From Lingula anatina (taxonomy: Eukaryota; Brachiopoda; Lingulata; Lingulida; Lingulidae), in the NCBI RefSeq assembly GCF_001039355.2, contig NW_019775613.1, forward strand, positions 526,613 through 590,612: a DNA stretch of 64,000 nt. The letters are read 5' to 3'. The translations under genes were made by a program, and so were the position numbers. Below the pieces are notes generated by a model. It saw nothing but the letters and a program-made list of their open reading frames with translations. It was not told the origin of the DNA and made no database searches. This document shows positions 57,401-63,713 of the stretch, one piece after another. Position 1 is the stretch's first letter; each line of letters opens with the position of its first letter.

Positions 57401-60400
57401 ACTTACACAGGTCCACCACAAATGGCACTCTGGCCCCCACTGACCACTGCATGCTGGATGACCAGGCAAAACTCTAGAAACAGAAAGAGAGCAGTTTTTA
57501 TACATACACTGAAGCAATATTGAAGAATGTAGAATCATATTGGTTGTGAAAATTGCTCTTCGAACAAGAGGACTTTTTTTCTGTCTATTAACCTCAGTGT
57601 AAAATATTCAGACCCTGTTTAAAAAGTTGTTGTGTGAGAAGACAAAAGAAAATCAAAAATTTCCAGAATAAAAAAGGAACAAATGATCAAAATACAATGT
57701 ATTTAACCAATCATTTTCAACACCCATCACCTGATTAAGCATACATGTTAACAAATACTCTCAGTTCTCACCTGTCCGGGTCCACAAGCCACCCCTATGA
57801 TATGTTTCCCCTGCAGGTGGGTCACCACACCGGGGTCAGTCTTGGTGCTACTGTGTCCATCTCCCTGTTGGGACTGGTCATTTCTCCCCCAGCTGTACAC
57901 GTCCCCGTCCTCTGTAAGGGCCAGGCAGTGTGTTGGACCTACGGCAATGTCCACTACCTTCTTACCAGACATGGCCTCCAGTTGTTTTGGGTGGCGTACA
58001 TGCTCCTCTGTGCCATGGCCGAGTCTGTAATTATCTCCTTTACCCCTGGGAAATAAGTGAGAGGGATATATTTTGTGTATGTTTATACTGGATATAAGTG
58101 CCAAAATGCCCCTGAGGAGCAAATAATAGAGATTTGTGCTTCCTTAAAATGTTTGGATAAGAATGCATCTGATTCTATACTCTACATATATATTTCAGGA
58201 TAAAGATACATCCATATTTTACAAAGTACAGGAATCATAACTACTGCATAAAAAAATAATTTTTTCTATTAAAATATGAATAAAGAATATAAAATGTATG
58301 AACACTACCATTTACATGTATTATATACAGTACTTTTCTTGTGTGGTATCACATTTAAATTGATAAAAGTTGGATGTGACTGTTTAAATAGTCTACCTGC
58401 AAGCCAACTTCAACTGTCACTTGTTATTTCCCAAAAACCCATGATTTGAAAACTAAGCAAAAAGTTTCCTATATAAATCTAGATACTAACCATGAGTAGA
58501 CAGCTCCTGCCTTAGACAGAGCCAGACTACACTGTGCTCCACAGTACACCCGTACTATGTCCAGACCCTGCAGTTTCTCCACCAGCTTGGGGCTCTTGCA
58601 GCCCTCACTGCCACCTCTGCCCAGCTTGCCATAGTCCCCATCACCCCAGGAGAACACAGAACCTGAAGGGACCAACACTTGATATTTGTCATAGTTTCCA
58701 TATTATATACATCATAATACAGTTTTTACAATGATTTAGTCATAAGCTTACCATCATCAGAAGCAAGAGAACACAAAACCTTAAGGAATCAACACTCAAT
58801 ATTTGTCCTTTTCTAAGTGTCCATAGCTTCTTTATTATATACATCATAATACTGTTTTAATAATATATTACAGCAATGATCTTAGCATAACACTGTATAT
58901 GTACATAAAAATGATCTTAGTCAAACACTTACCATCATCTGTAACAAAAGAACATGAAACCTGAAGCAACCAATACTCAATATTTGTCCCTTCCAAATTA
59001 TTCACAACAAGCGTCTACACCATTAAGATTTTATGTTTTCCATAAATATAAAACCCAGACCTTATTGAAACCCTTACCATCATCAGTAACCACCAGTGTG
59101 TGTGCATCCCCACTCCCGCAGGCTACGTCCACCACCTTATGCTCCTTCAGAGAGGCAACCAGGGTGGGAACGGTGACATCCTCGCTGCTGCCGTGTCCCA
59201 GACGGCCATAGTTACCCCGCCCCCACGTGTACAGTTCTCCGTCTGCTGTGACAGCAGCGCTGTATGTGCTCCCACAGCTGATGTTGACAACGTGCTTGCC
59301 ACTGAGGGAGTTGATTTGGACAGGCTGGTCCCTGGAACTGGGATTAGGAATAGGTTTTAAAACAAAGAAGATGTAACAAACAGGCATAATATAAACAAGT
59401 AAGCAGATTTTTTTGATACAATTTTGATGAAAGAGTGACAGACTAATGTCAGTTTTCAGTAAAACATTAATAAAACAAACTTATAATAAGCACCATTTGG
59501 ACAAGTGATATCAGATCATGTGTTCATGAAAGCTGGATTTAGATTGCTGAATAAGCTGGTTTTATTGGGCTCTTCTAAAGCACAAACAGCAAGATAAGTG
59601 GACTTTCTATAACTAATGTCAAAGGAAAACTAATAATTAACTACAAATGATAGGTGTTTTTTCTTTTGTTTGTAACCCTACTTGTTATCTCCTAGACCAA
59701 GTCTTCCACCATCTCCATTTCCCCAGGCGAAAACATCCCCATCACTGGACAGAGCCATGAAATGCTTGCCGTCAGGGTGGGCCACAACCTTCACGATATC
59801 TTTATCACCAAACCCTTCCACAGCCTGTACATTCTGTGCCTCGGAGGTGTAGTACAAACTGAAAACCTTGCCTGTCTTGGTCAGTGCCAACAGCGCCCTC
59901 TCTCCACAAACTATCTGCTGGATACCCCCCAGGTCACTGAGAGCTTGGACAAGCTGAGGTCCAGTTTTGCTAGTGCCCACCGTCCATGCTAGCCAGCCCC
60001 ATCCAAGTACCTCCTGAGTTACTCGACTGCTGTTTGACTGGAAAAGAGAATAGGTTTTCTTATAGGTAGAGAAATGACAGATTATGGTAAATGTTGCCTA
60101 GAACCTCTGTTTATAAGCAAATAAAAGATAACCAGTTAAATTTTGAATAAATTCAAAAGATCTGATTGATCTAAGCATGGCATAGGCAAGGAAAATTTTG
60201 ATCTGGGTGTAGTTTTAGAAACGGACTTACAACGAACCTCAAAACCCATGATAAATCAAGATTAGTTTACTTAACTGTGAAACTGTTACTGATATATAAA
60301 AATAATAACAGTTACATTTAATACAAACAGGTACTTTATTTGATTGGACTACTGCTTATTTATTCTGAATCAAAGGAATAAGACCATATCATCAAAGTTT

Positions 60401-63400
60401 CTAATCTGGCTTCAGCCCACAATTCCATCTCAATATAATAGACAAATGAAATAATATATATGTGCATCATTTAGATTGACCAACCTTGTGGCTTTCTTGT
60501 GGAGGGTTGTAAGGTCCAGAGAGGCGGTCAAGATGTGACACAATGACCACAGCACACTGTCTGAGGTCCAGCAGCATGTCTTCATCCTCTGGAATGGAGA
60601 GGTATCGGAGAAAACACTCCGTGGGACTGAAGCTGTAGTTGGACTGCAAAGAAAGAACTTTGTTACTTTAGTAGTACTTAATATTAGCTTTTACTTTTCA
60701 AGAGAAATATGAAGCAATGACATGTTTTGCCTTTAGTTAGCAGGATTACAATCTGTCTTATACAATTCTTTTATCTCGCTTAGAATGACATTTAAAAATA
60801 CACCATTCATATGACCTTATTTTCATGATCAAAATATAATTTAGGCAATCCAAAAGCATATTTCAAAGTTAAAACTGCTCTCTGTAAAGGTGAGTGCCAC
60901 TGTATAAATGCACAAATAAATGGATGAAAAAACAAACAAACAAATAAATATTTCACTGGCAATTGTAATTCAGTAAGCATAGCAGCCTCCTCCATACCTC
61001 ATCCATTTTCCCATGGTCCCATGCAGAGTGGGACTTCTGCGACTGAATCTCATTGAACCTCTTCAAAAGAGGGACAAGAGGGGCACTACTGAGTCCACAG
61101 CTCCTGTTGTCATGGTCATACTTGCTGTTGTTCCACAGGTTGAGCAGCAAGTGGACTGCACCGAGCAGATGGCTGAGAGAGCCACGCTGGACGGCCAGCT
61201 CTAACAGCAAAGCCAGTGCTATCTGCTGGTCCTGGATGGGGACCTTGCCTGACCCTTTGGCTGTGGCGGCTCCATTCAGGTCACTGGAAGGTCAAAATTT
61301 AAAGGTCAAAGGGTAAAGGTTGATTACTAGGGACTAAAGTTAAGTAGTCTAATATAAAAATATTTTTCTTTCCAAAAACTTTTAATTGCATTTTATCATA
61401 TGAGGTGATAGCAATTACCAATTGAATATGTTGATTTCTGGAGAATATCAAAAGTAAAACTTCCACATGAAAAAAATTGCAAAAATGTTAGGAAAATAAG
61501 CCCTTTTATCTGCTTGTGGTGAGAGAGCTTCATACAATCTACATGCAGTAATGTTACTTACCCTGCTACAACAGAGCGCAGAAATTTGGATGCTCTTTCC
61601 ACCACCTCCATCCAAACTGGTGACACCGTGCTCTCATCAAACAGAGTAGCTTCTGGCAATGCTCTGAGAGCATCCAGAGATTCTTGGAGAAGTTCGCTAC
61701 ACAAATCTGCGTCTTCTCCAGACCTCCAAGCGCGGCGTAGGAATGCGAAAGCGAAACTGAGGGCAGCTCTGGAGCCCACCCTTGCTAAACCCATAGTGGC
61801 TTTCTCCACAGGTTTCTGAGAGCTGCAAAATTGAAATGCAGAAAAACTTCAATAATTTCTATGTTTCACATTCTTTTACAGAGGTATCTAATGTTTTCTG
61901 TCGGAAGACAGTCATAAATGGAGGATGAATTAACAAAGATAATTTAGAAGGCTTTCAGAAAATATCTCTGGATCCGCCCCTGTATCGTATATAATATCAA
62001 CTGATGTAAAACTAATAAAACCATTAACTCATAACAGCATCAATTTTTAAAACATGCCTTTTCTTTTTGTCCATGTTGGTTTGAATTGTCTGCTTTTTTC
62101 TTGTTGGAGATTTGCCCTCAGAGGGACTGTGGCGAGACAAGGCTGTGAAATATCTACAAGAAAACAGAAAACTTGAAAGAAATACTTTGGTAGTTATACC
62201 TCAAACTACATCCAAACTAAAACTCATGATTCAATCTCAACAATCACACATCACTGATTAAAAGCAGTTAATATCAATTTTTTAAAATTTTATTCTGTTC
62301 ATATGATGATTTCATGTAATCTTCCTTCTCTTTAATAATATGGAATGATTCTATGCAGAAAATTATATGCGTACCTTTCCAGCACCACCAGCCTCTGTTT
62401 GAGTCTCATGGCGGACAGAGTGGTGCCCGCGGCATCACTCACCAGTTGATGGTGCTCATGAAGAAGGGAGTGAAGGCAAGCATTCAACTGATTCGAGTCT
62501 GAAAAATATGTGACACACTCTCGGATAACTTAATGTAAGATCTATAGAATAAATAACAAGAAATAAGCCAAGCCTGTTTATTTGAAATAACCTGATCTAA
62601 AATCAATCTTCACTAATGCCTCAGATCTCAGATGCAACTAAAACCATGATTGTGTAATCAAGGTATCGAGTCAAACGTTTTTCATGTAGGAAACAACAGG
62701 ATGCTGTAGCGTAAAGTGGTTTTTCTTTGAATTACAGTGGATATTTCTGAAATTTATTTGTCTTTTTCATCCACCGTGTATATTCCATTTTGCTTCTGAT
62801 ATCAAACACATATATATACCTGGTTGCTGGCCCCAAGTCCAGGAATCTATAATGGAGTGGGATGGTTTCGGCATCTTTGCCTCTTCTTCTTTTCTTTCTT
62901 TCTCCTCTTGGTCAAGTTTCTGGCAGGCTGGACAGTTGCAGCCATTGTTTGGACCACAGTGACTATCGCAGCAGGCACAAGACAACACCTTGGCACCACA
63001 GTAATACCTGCCGGTTTCACCTGTAGCAAAAACAAGGTATTCTATAAATACTGTGATTTAGATATTCTGTTTCTAATTTTCATTGATTTGACTTAGTCAC
63101 AGCAACTTTGTGGCAATCTGGAGTTCTTAATGTTTGAGTAAGAATAGCTTAGTACTTTACCACTGAAAATTTTAATCCCAGTCATTCCACAAAACACAAG
63201 CATGCCAGACAAGACATAGTTCACCAAATCTACCTTTAAGTTTCAATCTGACTGATTATAATTTAATACTACATCTCTTCAATAACTGTCACATCTTTGC
63301 CCCAACCACTGCAGCCTTTTTACCATGAATTCTACTATATTTTGTTTTGTGACAAGTTTCAAGCATATTTTGTTACTGGTAACAACCTTTAGTAACCTGT

Positions 63401-63713
63401 TATTTTTTTCCATAATACTGATGAAGCCAATTTAACAAACTGCATTCATTATCTTTAGAGCACTGTTATAATACCCATCCTGTTTTAATTTGATGTTTCT
63501 CTCTGTTTAAGGTATCCAAAGAAATAATTGTCAAGTTTGCTGTTGGCTTGGTTACAGTACAAAACACAGTTTAACTAGAAGAGATTAACACCTACCTTTC
63601 TTGGCCAATAGCCCAGCACTGTTCAGAATCCCATCACTGACATCACTAACTATTTCCCTGTCTTTGACCAACTCATTCCACAACTGACTCAGCCCATCAT
63701 GAGAGAAGGCAGC
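16627..63713 (-). CDS. HERC2: HERC2: giant RCC1/HECT E3 ubiquitin ligase (79 exons seen, first exon outside)
   Basis: I placed 79 exons whose phases agree at every junction and sum to 14,784 bases, i.e. 4,927 residues plus stop. Human HERC2 has 4,834. Only the first short coding exon (about 25 residues in human) is missing, beyond 64000. Domain order follows the family: RCC1-like 1, cytochrome b5-like, MIB/HERC2, UBA, CPH, ZZ, DOC, RCC1-like 2 and 3, HECT. In animals HERC2 is a large ubiquitin ligase acting in DNA-damage signalling, centrosome and protein turnover control. Exons of the RCC1-1 block occur twice (I used 57273-59337); exons 55-60 kb copy C and the block at 9259-12141 are excluded. 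Introns, mostly 100-1,200 bases, hold only the repeats listed separately. Exons are described in blocks below. Confidence 0.97.
17784..17862. repeat. (TAA)n-rich tract
   Basis: Imperfect ata/aat/att trinucleotides in an intron, ending six bases from the splice donor of exon 77. The A copy (10427-10443) is much shorter. Confidence 0.8.
18500..18795. mobile_element. Inverted-repeat element, family gactcttgctgaatgcaatc, copy B intron
   Basis: Forward, inverted and forward copies of the same about 25-base unit within 300 bases of intron between exons 75 and 76. No reading frame. Resembles a small palindromic non-autonomous element. Confidence 0.55.
19578..19612. repeat. (AAAT)n microsatellite, copy B
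   Basis: Intron upstream of exon 74; fewer units than the allelic tract at 12216-12267. Confidence 0.9.
19784..19859. repeat. Tandem duplication of exon 73 3' end
   Basis: The 30-base string ttgaccttccacaccctgtg... occurs at 19784-19813 in the intron and at 19830-19859 at the end of exon 73, offset 46 bases. The intronic copy has lost the donor (minus strand TTAGTTAGG in place of GTAGGTAAG). Confidence 0.8.
19823..20666 (-). CDS. HERC2: HERC2 exons 72-73: end of RCC1-like 3 and link to HECT
   Basis: Exon 72 (20293-20666) begins with the last blade signature, [17 protein letters not shown], then passes into the conserved linker ([38 protein letters not shown]). Exon 73 (19823-19964) continues [20 protein letters not shown] and ends at FVG before HECT. 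The linker is nearly as conserved as the HECT domain itself, which suggests it packs on it. Confidence 0.95.
20945..21118. repeat. Dispersed repeat, copy in HERC2 intron
   Basis: Diverged relative of 5985-6155: ctcatagccagc, aaccttttaccatgaaac, gaaccttctgaaccccct, gacctgcctt. Confidence 0.5.
21186..24363 (-). CDS. HERC2: HERC2 exons 65-71: RCC1-like domain 3
   Basis: Exons 5' to 3': 24165-24363, 23708-23922, 23134-23311, 22695-22818, 22064-22193, 21514-21653, 21186-21281. Each blade shows the RCC1 pattern ([52 protein letters not shown]). Together with exon 72 they make a seven-bladed propeller, roughly residues 4035-4420 of the visible protein. Such propellers bind protein partners; a GTPase-exchange role has been proposed only for some HERC proteins. 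Introns often split a blade at the same W-G motif, as in the other two propellers. Confidence 0.95.
24683..27090 (-). CDS. HERC2: HERC2 exons 60-64: region between RCC1-2 and RCC1-3
   Basis: Exons 5' to 3': 26983-27090, 26424-26714, 25855-25994, 25288-25413, 24683-24951. The first two hold a strongly conserved segment ([40 protein letters not shown]) like that found in other giant RCC1 proteins. The rest is helical ([50 protein letters not shown]). Known function for this part is limited; a structural linker is the cautious reading. Confidence 0.93.
26783..26829. repeat. (GA)n microsatellite
   Basis: Uninterrupted AG run in the intron between HERC2 exons 60 and 61. Confidence 0.9.
27321..27428. 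repeat. (CA)n microsatellite next to a splice donor
   Basis: About 50 CA units with one early interruption. On the HERC2 strand it is a (TG)n run starting about eight bases after the exon 59 boundary at 27436. Confidence 0.9.
27436..29208 (-). CDS. HERC2: HERC2 exons 56-59: variable linker after RCC1-2
   Basis: Exons 5' to 3': 29034-29208, 28552-28714, 28161-28283, 27436-27781. Conserved islands ([80 protein letters not shown]) alternate with Ser/Pro-rich, probably disordered sequence. Exon 58 ends with GAG before GCAAGT: a GC donor is needed, since the nearby GT would break the frame. Confidence 0.92.
29474..32625 (-). CDS. HERC2: HERC2 exons 49-55: RCC1-like domain 2
   Basis: Exons 5' to 3': 32544-32625, 32092-32235, 31676-31766, 31186-31363, 30596-30849, 30100-30244, 29474-29699. 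Blade motifs are clear: [72 protein letters not shown] and [15 protein letters not shown]. The first strand of the propeller is in exon 48 ([16 protein letters not shown]). Exon 55 ends with the family motif [16 protein letters not shown]. For exon 51 I chose the donor GTAAGT at 31674-31675, because only it restores the RFNSDKPKL junction. Confidence 0.95.
32953..34276 (-). CDS. HERC2: HERC2 exons 46-48: DOC/APC10 domain and start of RCC1-2
   Basis: Exons 5' to 3': 34068-34276, 33626-33823, 32953-33231. The DOC fold, shared with APC10 of the anaphase-promoting complex, shows [40 protein letters not shown] and [23 protein letters not shown] domains bind degrons or partner proteins in ubiquitin ligases. 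Exon 48 then crosses an acidic stretch (ESDEEEEEQ) and enters the second propeller. Compared with human, exon 46 has a distinct variable insert ([18 protein letters not shown]). Confidence 0.95.
34578..34714 (-). CDS. HERC2: HERC2 exon 45: ZZ zinc finger
   Basis: A single exon carries the ZZ finger: [18 protein letters not shown] and SHRHAFNRI give the cysteine pairs and the histidine pair that bind two zinc ions. ZZ fingers bind protein N-termini or SUMO; in human HERC2 SUMO binding has been reported for this domain. The exon joins exon 44 by completing a Thr codon. Confidence 0.95.
34983..36854 (-). CDS. HERC2: HERC2 exons 41-44: CPH domain and second SH3-like segment
   Basis: Exons 5' to 3': 36681-36854, 36089-36209, 35347-35508, 34983-35091. 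Exons 41-42 form the CPH domain shared with CUL7 and PARC ([51 protein letters not shown]), a p53-binding module in those proteins. Exons 43-44 carry [20 protein letters not shown] and [20 protein letters not shown], an SH3-like barrel. Exon 41 ends AAG|GCAAGT, a GC donor, since phase 0 is demanded by exon 42. Confidence 0.93.
37314..38117 (-). CDS. HERC2: HERC2 exons 39-40: UBA domain
   Basis: Exon 39 (37784-38117) opens with [16 protein letters not shown], crosses a low-complexity Ser/Pro stretch, and ends in [20 protein letters not shown], the first two helices of a UBA domain with its MGF loop. Exon 40 (37314-37495) supplies the third helix ([15 protein letters not shown]) and an acidic Ser/Asp run. 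UBA domains bind ubiquitin. The intron splits the domain. Confidence 0.92.
38273..40142 (-). CDS. HERC2: HERC2 exons 35-38: tudor-like barrel and helical region
   Basis: Exons 5' to 3': 39952-40142, 39390-39599, 38890-39052, 38273-38568. Exon 36 encodes [20 protein letters not shown] and [20 protein letters not shown], a small barrel-like segment aligned with human RLRLGG...VTVQFSDMRTCRV. Exon 38 is helical ([19 protein letters not shown]) and ends [15 protein letters not shown]. Function of these parts is not established. Confidence 0.92.
40236..40403. mobile_element. 168-bp inverted-repeat element (CAGGAGCGGATCCAG ends)
   Basis: Left end caggagcggatccag, right end ctaaatccgcccctg: imperfect inverted ends. 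The interior also pairs (gaccgtcttccaac and gtcttctggaagac). A direct TATGT lies on each side (40231-40235 and 40404-40408), a likely target-site duplication. The CAGGGGCGGAT-type terminus is common among hAT-like non-autonomous elements, but a 5-bp duplication is not typical of hAT. Confidence 0.7.
40695..42024 (-). CDS. HERC2: HERC2 exons 32-34: helical region after MIB/HERC2 domain
   Basis: Exons 5' to 3': 41839-42024, 41246-41436, 40695-40845. They encode armadillo-like helical sequence aligned with human HERC2 ([58 protein letters not shown]). No separate domain name applies. Confidence 0.92.
42285..42943 (-). CDS. HERC2: HERC2 exons 30-31: MIB/HERC2 domain
   Basis: Exon 30 (42768-42943) ends with [18 protein letters not shown] then DWKWGDQ; exon 31 (42285-42471) opens [19 protein letters not shown] and continues [20 protein letters not shown]. 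This is the small SH3-like MIB/HERC2 domain, almost identical to human, shared with mind bomb ligases. The intron cuts between Gln and Asp-Gly in phase 0. The same cut is found in the nested TRIM gene at 51627/51961. An acidic tail follows (EEDEEEDDD). Confidence 0.96.
42695..42715. repeat. C homopolymer
   Basis: About 21 C residues followed by an A run, in the intron between exons 30 and 31. Confidence 0.9.
43156..46489 (-). CDS. HERC2: HERC2 exons 23-29: helical region before MIB/HERC2 domain
   Basis: Exons 5' to 3': 46330-46489, 45794-45989, 45190-45452, 44784-44957, 44299-44435, 43766-43952, 43156-43303. Recognisable family stretches are [70 protein letters not shown] and [18 protein letters not shown]. 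Exon 25 is a poorly conserved Ser/Pro/Glu-rich insert, likely disordered. No catalytic motif. Confidence 0.92.
46182..46205. repeat. A homopolymer
   Basis: Run of A in the intron between exons 23 and 24. Confidence 0.85.
46749..47760 (-). CDS. HERC2: HERC2 exons 20-22
   Basis: Exons 5' to 3': 47711-47760 (only 50 bases, [12 protein letters not shown]), 47191-47455 ([20 protein letters not shown], then a variable tail), 46749-46992 ([17 protein letters not shown], then [12 protein letters not shown]). They match the human segment that follows the cytochrome b5-like domain. No separate domain recognised. Confidence 0.9.
48124..48306 (-). CDS. HERC2: HERC2 exon 19: cytochrome b5-like domain
   Basis: One exon encodes [20 protein letters not shown] and [20 protein letters not shown], the b5 fold seen in all HERC2 proteins. 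The haem-binding HPGG motif of true cytochrome b5 is HNKDGG here, as in human, so haem binding is doubtful; a protein-interaction role is more likely. An (AC)n run lies at 47888-47911 in the next intron. Confidence 0.93.
48577..49310 (-). CDS. HERC2: HERC2 exons 17-18
   Basis: Exon 17 (49155-49310) encodes [20 protein letters not shown] and [20 protein letters not shown]. Exon 18 (48577-48762) encodes [32 protein letters not shown] and AWPGIM, leading into the b5-like domain. Helical, well conserved. The intron upstream of exon 17 (49311-52631) contains the nested TRIM gene. Confidence 0.93.
50061..52122 (+). CDS. Nested TRIM-type protein with C-terminal MIB/HERC2 domain (3 exons)
   Basis: Exons 50061-51231, 51554-51627 and 51961-52122 join in frame into 468 residues. 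RING finger: Cys31, 34, 46, His48, Cys51, 54, then Cys70 and 75. B-box 1 starts at [17 protein letters not shown] (about residue 112); B-box 2 has [16 protein letters not shown] and [12 protein letters not shown] (about 183-215). A coiled coil follows ([15 protein letters not shown] to [16 protein letters not shown]), then a spacer. The last about 70 residues form a MIB/HERC2 domain: [12 protein letters not shown] across an intron to [11 protein letters not shown] and [14 protein letters not shown], then stop. RING and B-boxes indicate a ubiquitin E3 ligase. The gene lies wholly inside a HERC2 intron, on the opposite strand. Exon 1 begins with ATG in GAAGATGGC context; a possible AATAAA is at 52279-52284. 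Ordinary TRIM C-termini (SPRY, NHL, filamin) are absent. Confidence 0.9.
51232..51960 (+). other. Introns of the nested TRIM gene
   Basis: Intron 1 (51232-51553) has donor GTAAGA and acceptor CAG in phase 1. Intron 2 (51628-51960) has donor GTGAGA and acceptor tttcag in phase 0 and divides the MIB/HERC2 domain. Both have U2-type sites on the plus strand only, confirming that this is an unprocessed gene, not a retrocopy. Confidence 0.85.
52279..52284 (+). terminator. Possible polyadenylation signal of the nested gene
   Basis: AATAAA 157 bases after the stop codon of the TRIM gene. AT-rich surroundings make chance occurrence possible. Confidence 0.4.
52632..54146 (-). CDS. HERC2: HERC2 exons 13-16: after RCC1-like 1
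   Basis: Exons 5' to 3': 53918-54146, 53455-53597, 53043-53212, 52632-52819. Conserved pieces: [77 protein letters not shown] (across exons) and [16 protein letters not shown]. Joining exon 12 to 13 across the assembly gap gives LLSLQ-LYAAIYQ, matching human order, so no coding exon is lost in the gap. Confidence 0.93.
53706..53895. mobile_element. Inverted-repeat element, family gctcttgctgaatgcaatc, third copy
   Basis: agggctcttgctgaatccaa and cagattaactgaatgacac on the left face an inverted ggaggtgtgtcattcagtaa and ctggactgatctac on the right. Shares ends with elements at 11081-11380 and 18500-18795. Intron between exons 13 and 14. Confidence 0.5.
54396..54685. other. Assembly gap (290 N) between A homopolymers
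   Basis: Both gap edges are long A runs. The sequence right of it repeats at 57176 onward. Confidence 0.98.
54686..57174. repeat. Duplicated RCC1-1 region, copy C (probable alternative haplotype)
   Basis: Begins with the same A run and tcacaaactatcttttaggt as 57176 and matches it through four exons to about 57076. Introns carry many small differences from copy D. It is bounded by the 290-N gap and the N at 57175. Confidence 0.85.
54794..56938 (-). CDS. HERC2: HERC2 RCC1-1 exons, duplicate copy C
   Basis: Exons 5' to 3': 56679-56938, 56020-56191, 55297-55570, 54794-54994, with lengths 260, 172, 274 and 201, the same as copy D. Encoded residues are the same in the parts I compared ([51 protein letters not shown]). 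The four exons total 907 bases, one more than a multiple of three. An mRNA using D and then C would therefore shift frame after exon 12, so both cannot serve in one transcript. Either copy alone gives an intact protein. Confidence 0.85.
57175..57175. other. Assembly join (single N inside an A run)
   Basis: Copy C ends in ccccccaacc and A residues; after the N, copy D starts. Confidence 0.9.
57176..59480. repeat. Duplicated RCC1-1 region, copy D (continuous with upstream exons)
   Basis: Matches copy C through the four exons and some 140 bases beyond, then continues uniquely into exon 8. Similarity fades near 59480. Confidence 0.8.
57273..60037 (-). CDS. HERC2: HERC2 exons 8-12: RCC1-like domain 1 (copy D used)
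   Basis: Exons 5' to 3': 59682-60037, 59078-59337, 58491-58662, 57772-58045, 57273-57473. Exon 8 opens the first propeller ([31 protein letters not shown]). Later blades show [67 protein letters not shown] and [15 protein letters not shown]. Exon 12 leaves the propeller at [20 protein letters not shown] and ends [21 protein letters not shown] in part. Roughly residues 416-836 of the visible protein. Binds partners; exact ones unknown here. Confidence 0.94.
58663..59077. repeat. HERC2 intron 9 built of tandem units
   Basis: About three diverged units recur, each with ccatagcttc/catagtttcc, atacatcataatac, caatgat, taccatcatc and ctcaatatttgtcc. Each unit edge recalls the end of exon 9 (ACTGATGATG then GTAAG) and the start of exon 10 (TTCAG then GTTCTGTG). 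The corresponding intron of copy C (56192-56678) has the same structure. Confidence 0.6.
60485..62498 (-). CDS. HERC2: HERC2 exons 3-7: N-terminal helical region
   Basis: Exons 5' to 3': 62375-62498, 62058-62153, 61562-61822, 60998-61283, 60485-60643. Exon 5 is the most conserved: [20 protein letters not shown] then [20 protein letters not shown], nearly the human sequence. Exon 3 has [16 protein letters not shown]; exon 6 [20 protein letters not shown]; exon 7 [20 protein letters not shown] and VIVSHLDRL. Exon 4 ends AAAAG before GCATGT: a GC donor fits the phase, while the nearby GT does not. Confidence 0.93.
61896..61982. mobile_element. Half copy of the CAGGAGCGGATCC element
   Basis: Reverse complement of the left half of 40236-40403: cggaagacagtca, ggaggatgaattaacaaaga, then ctctggatccgcccctg. 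The other half is absent. Confidence 0.6.
62820..63020 (-). CDS. HERC2: HERC2 exon 2: cysteine-rich insert
   Basis: The exon encodes a compact run of eight cysteines, [20 protein letters not shown] then [14 protein letters not shown], followed by a basic/acidic coil and [12 protein letters not shown], which aligns with human ILDSWVWGKQP. In the human sequence I recall, the matching place is a Lys/Glu/Asp-rich linker without these cysteines. Spacing C-x6-C-x-C-C-x3-C-x5-C-x-C-x2-C suggests zinc binding, but I cannot name the fold. The exon joins exon 1 in phase. Confidence 0.88.
63596..63713 (-). CDS. HERC2: HERC2 exon 1 of those visible (second coding exon of the gene)
   Basis: [20 protein letters not shown] aligns with human LAFTRDGLCGLWNEMVKDGE, about residue 25 onward. 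Acceptor ttttccag at 63714; donor GTAGGT at 63595. No start codon with signal for the first exon could be placed in 63714-64000, so the gene runs off the right edge. Confidence 0.88.

Noticed and set aside
54794-59337. A HERC2 with an enlarged first propeller of extra blades
   Set aside because: The second set of exons would be out of frame after exon 12, and the copies meet at an N.
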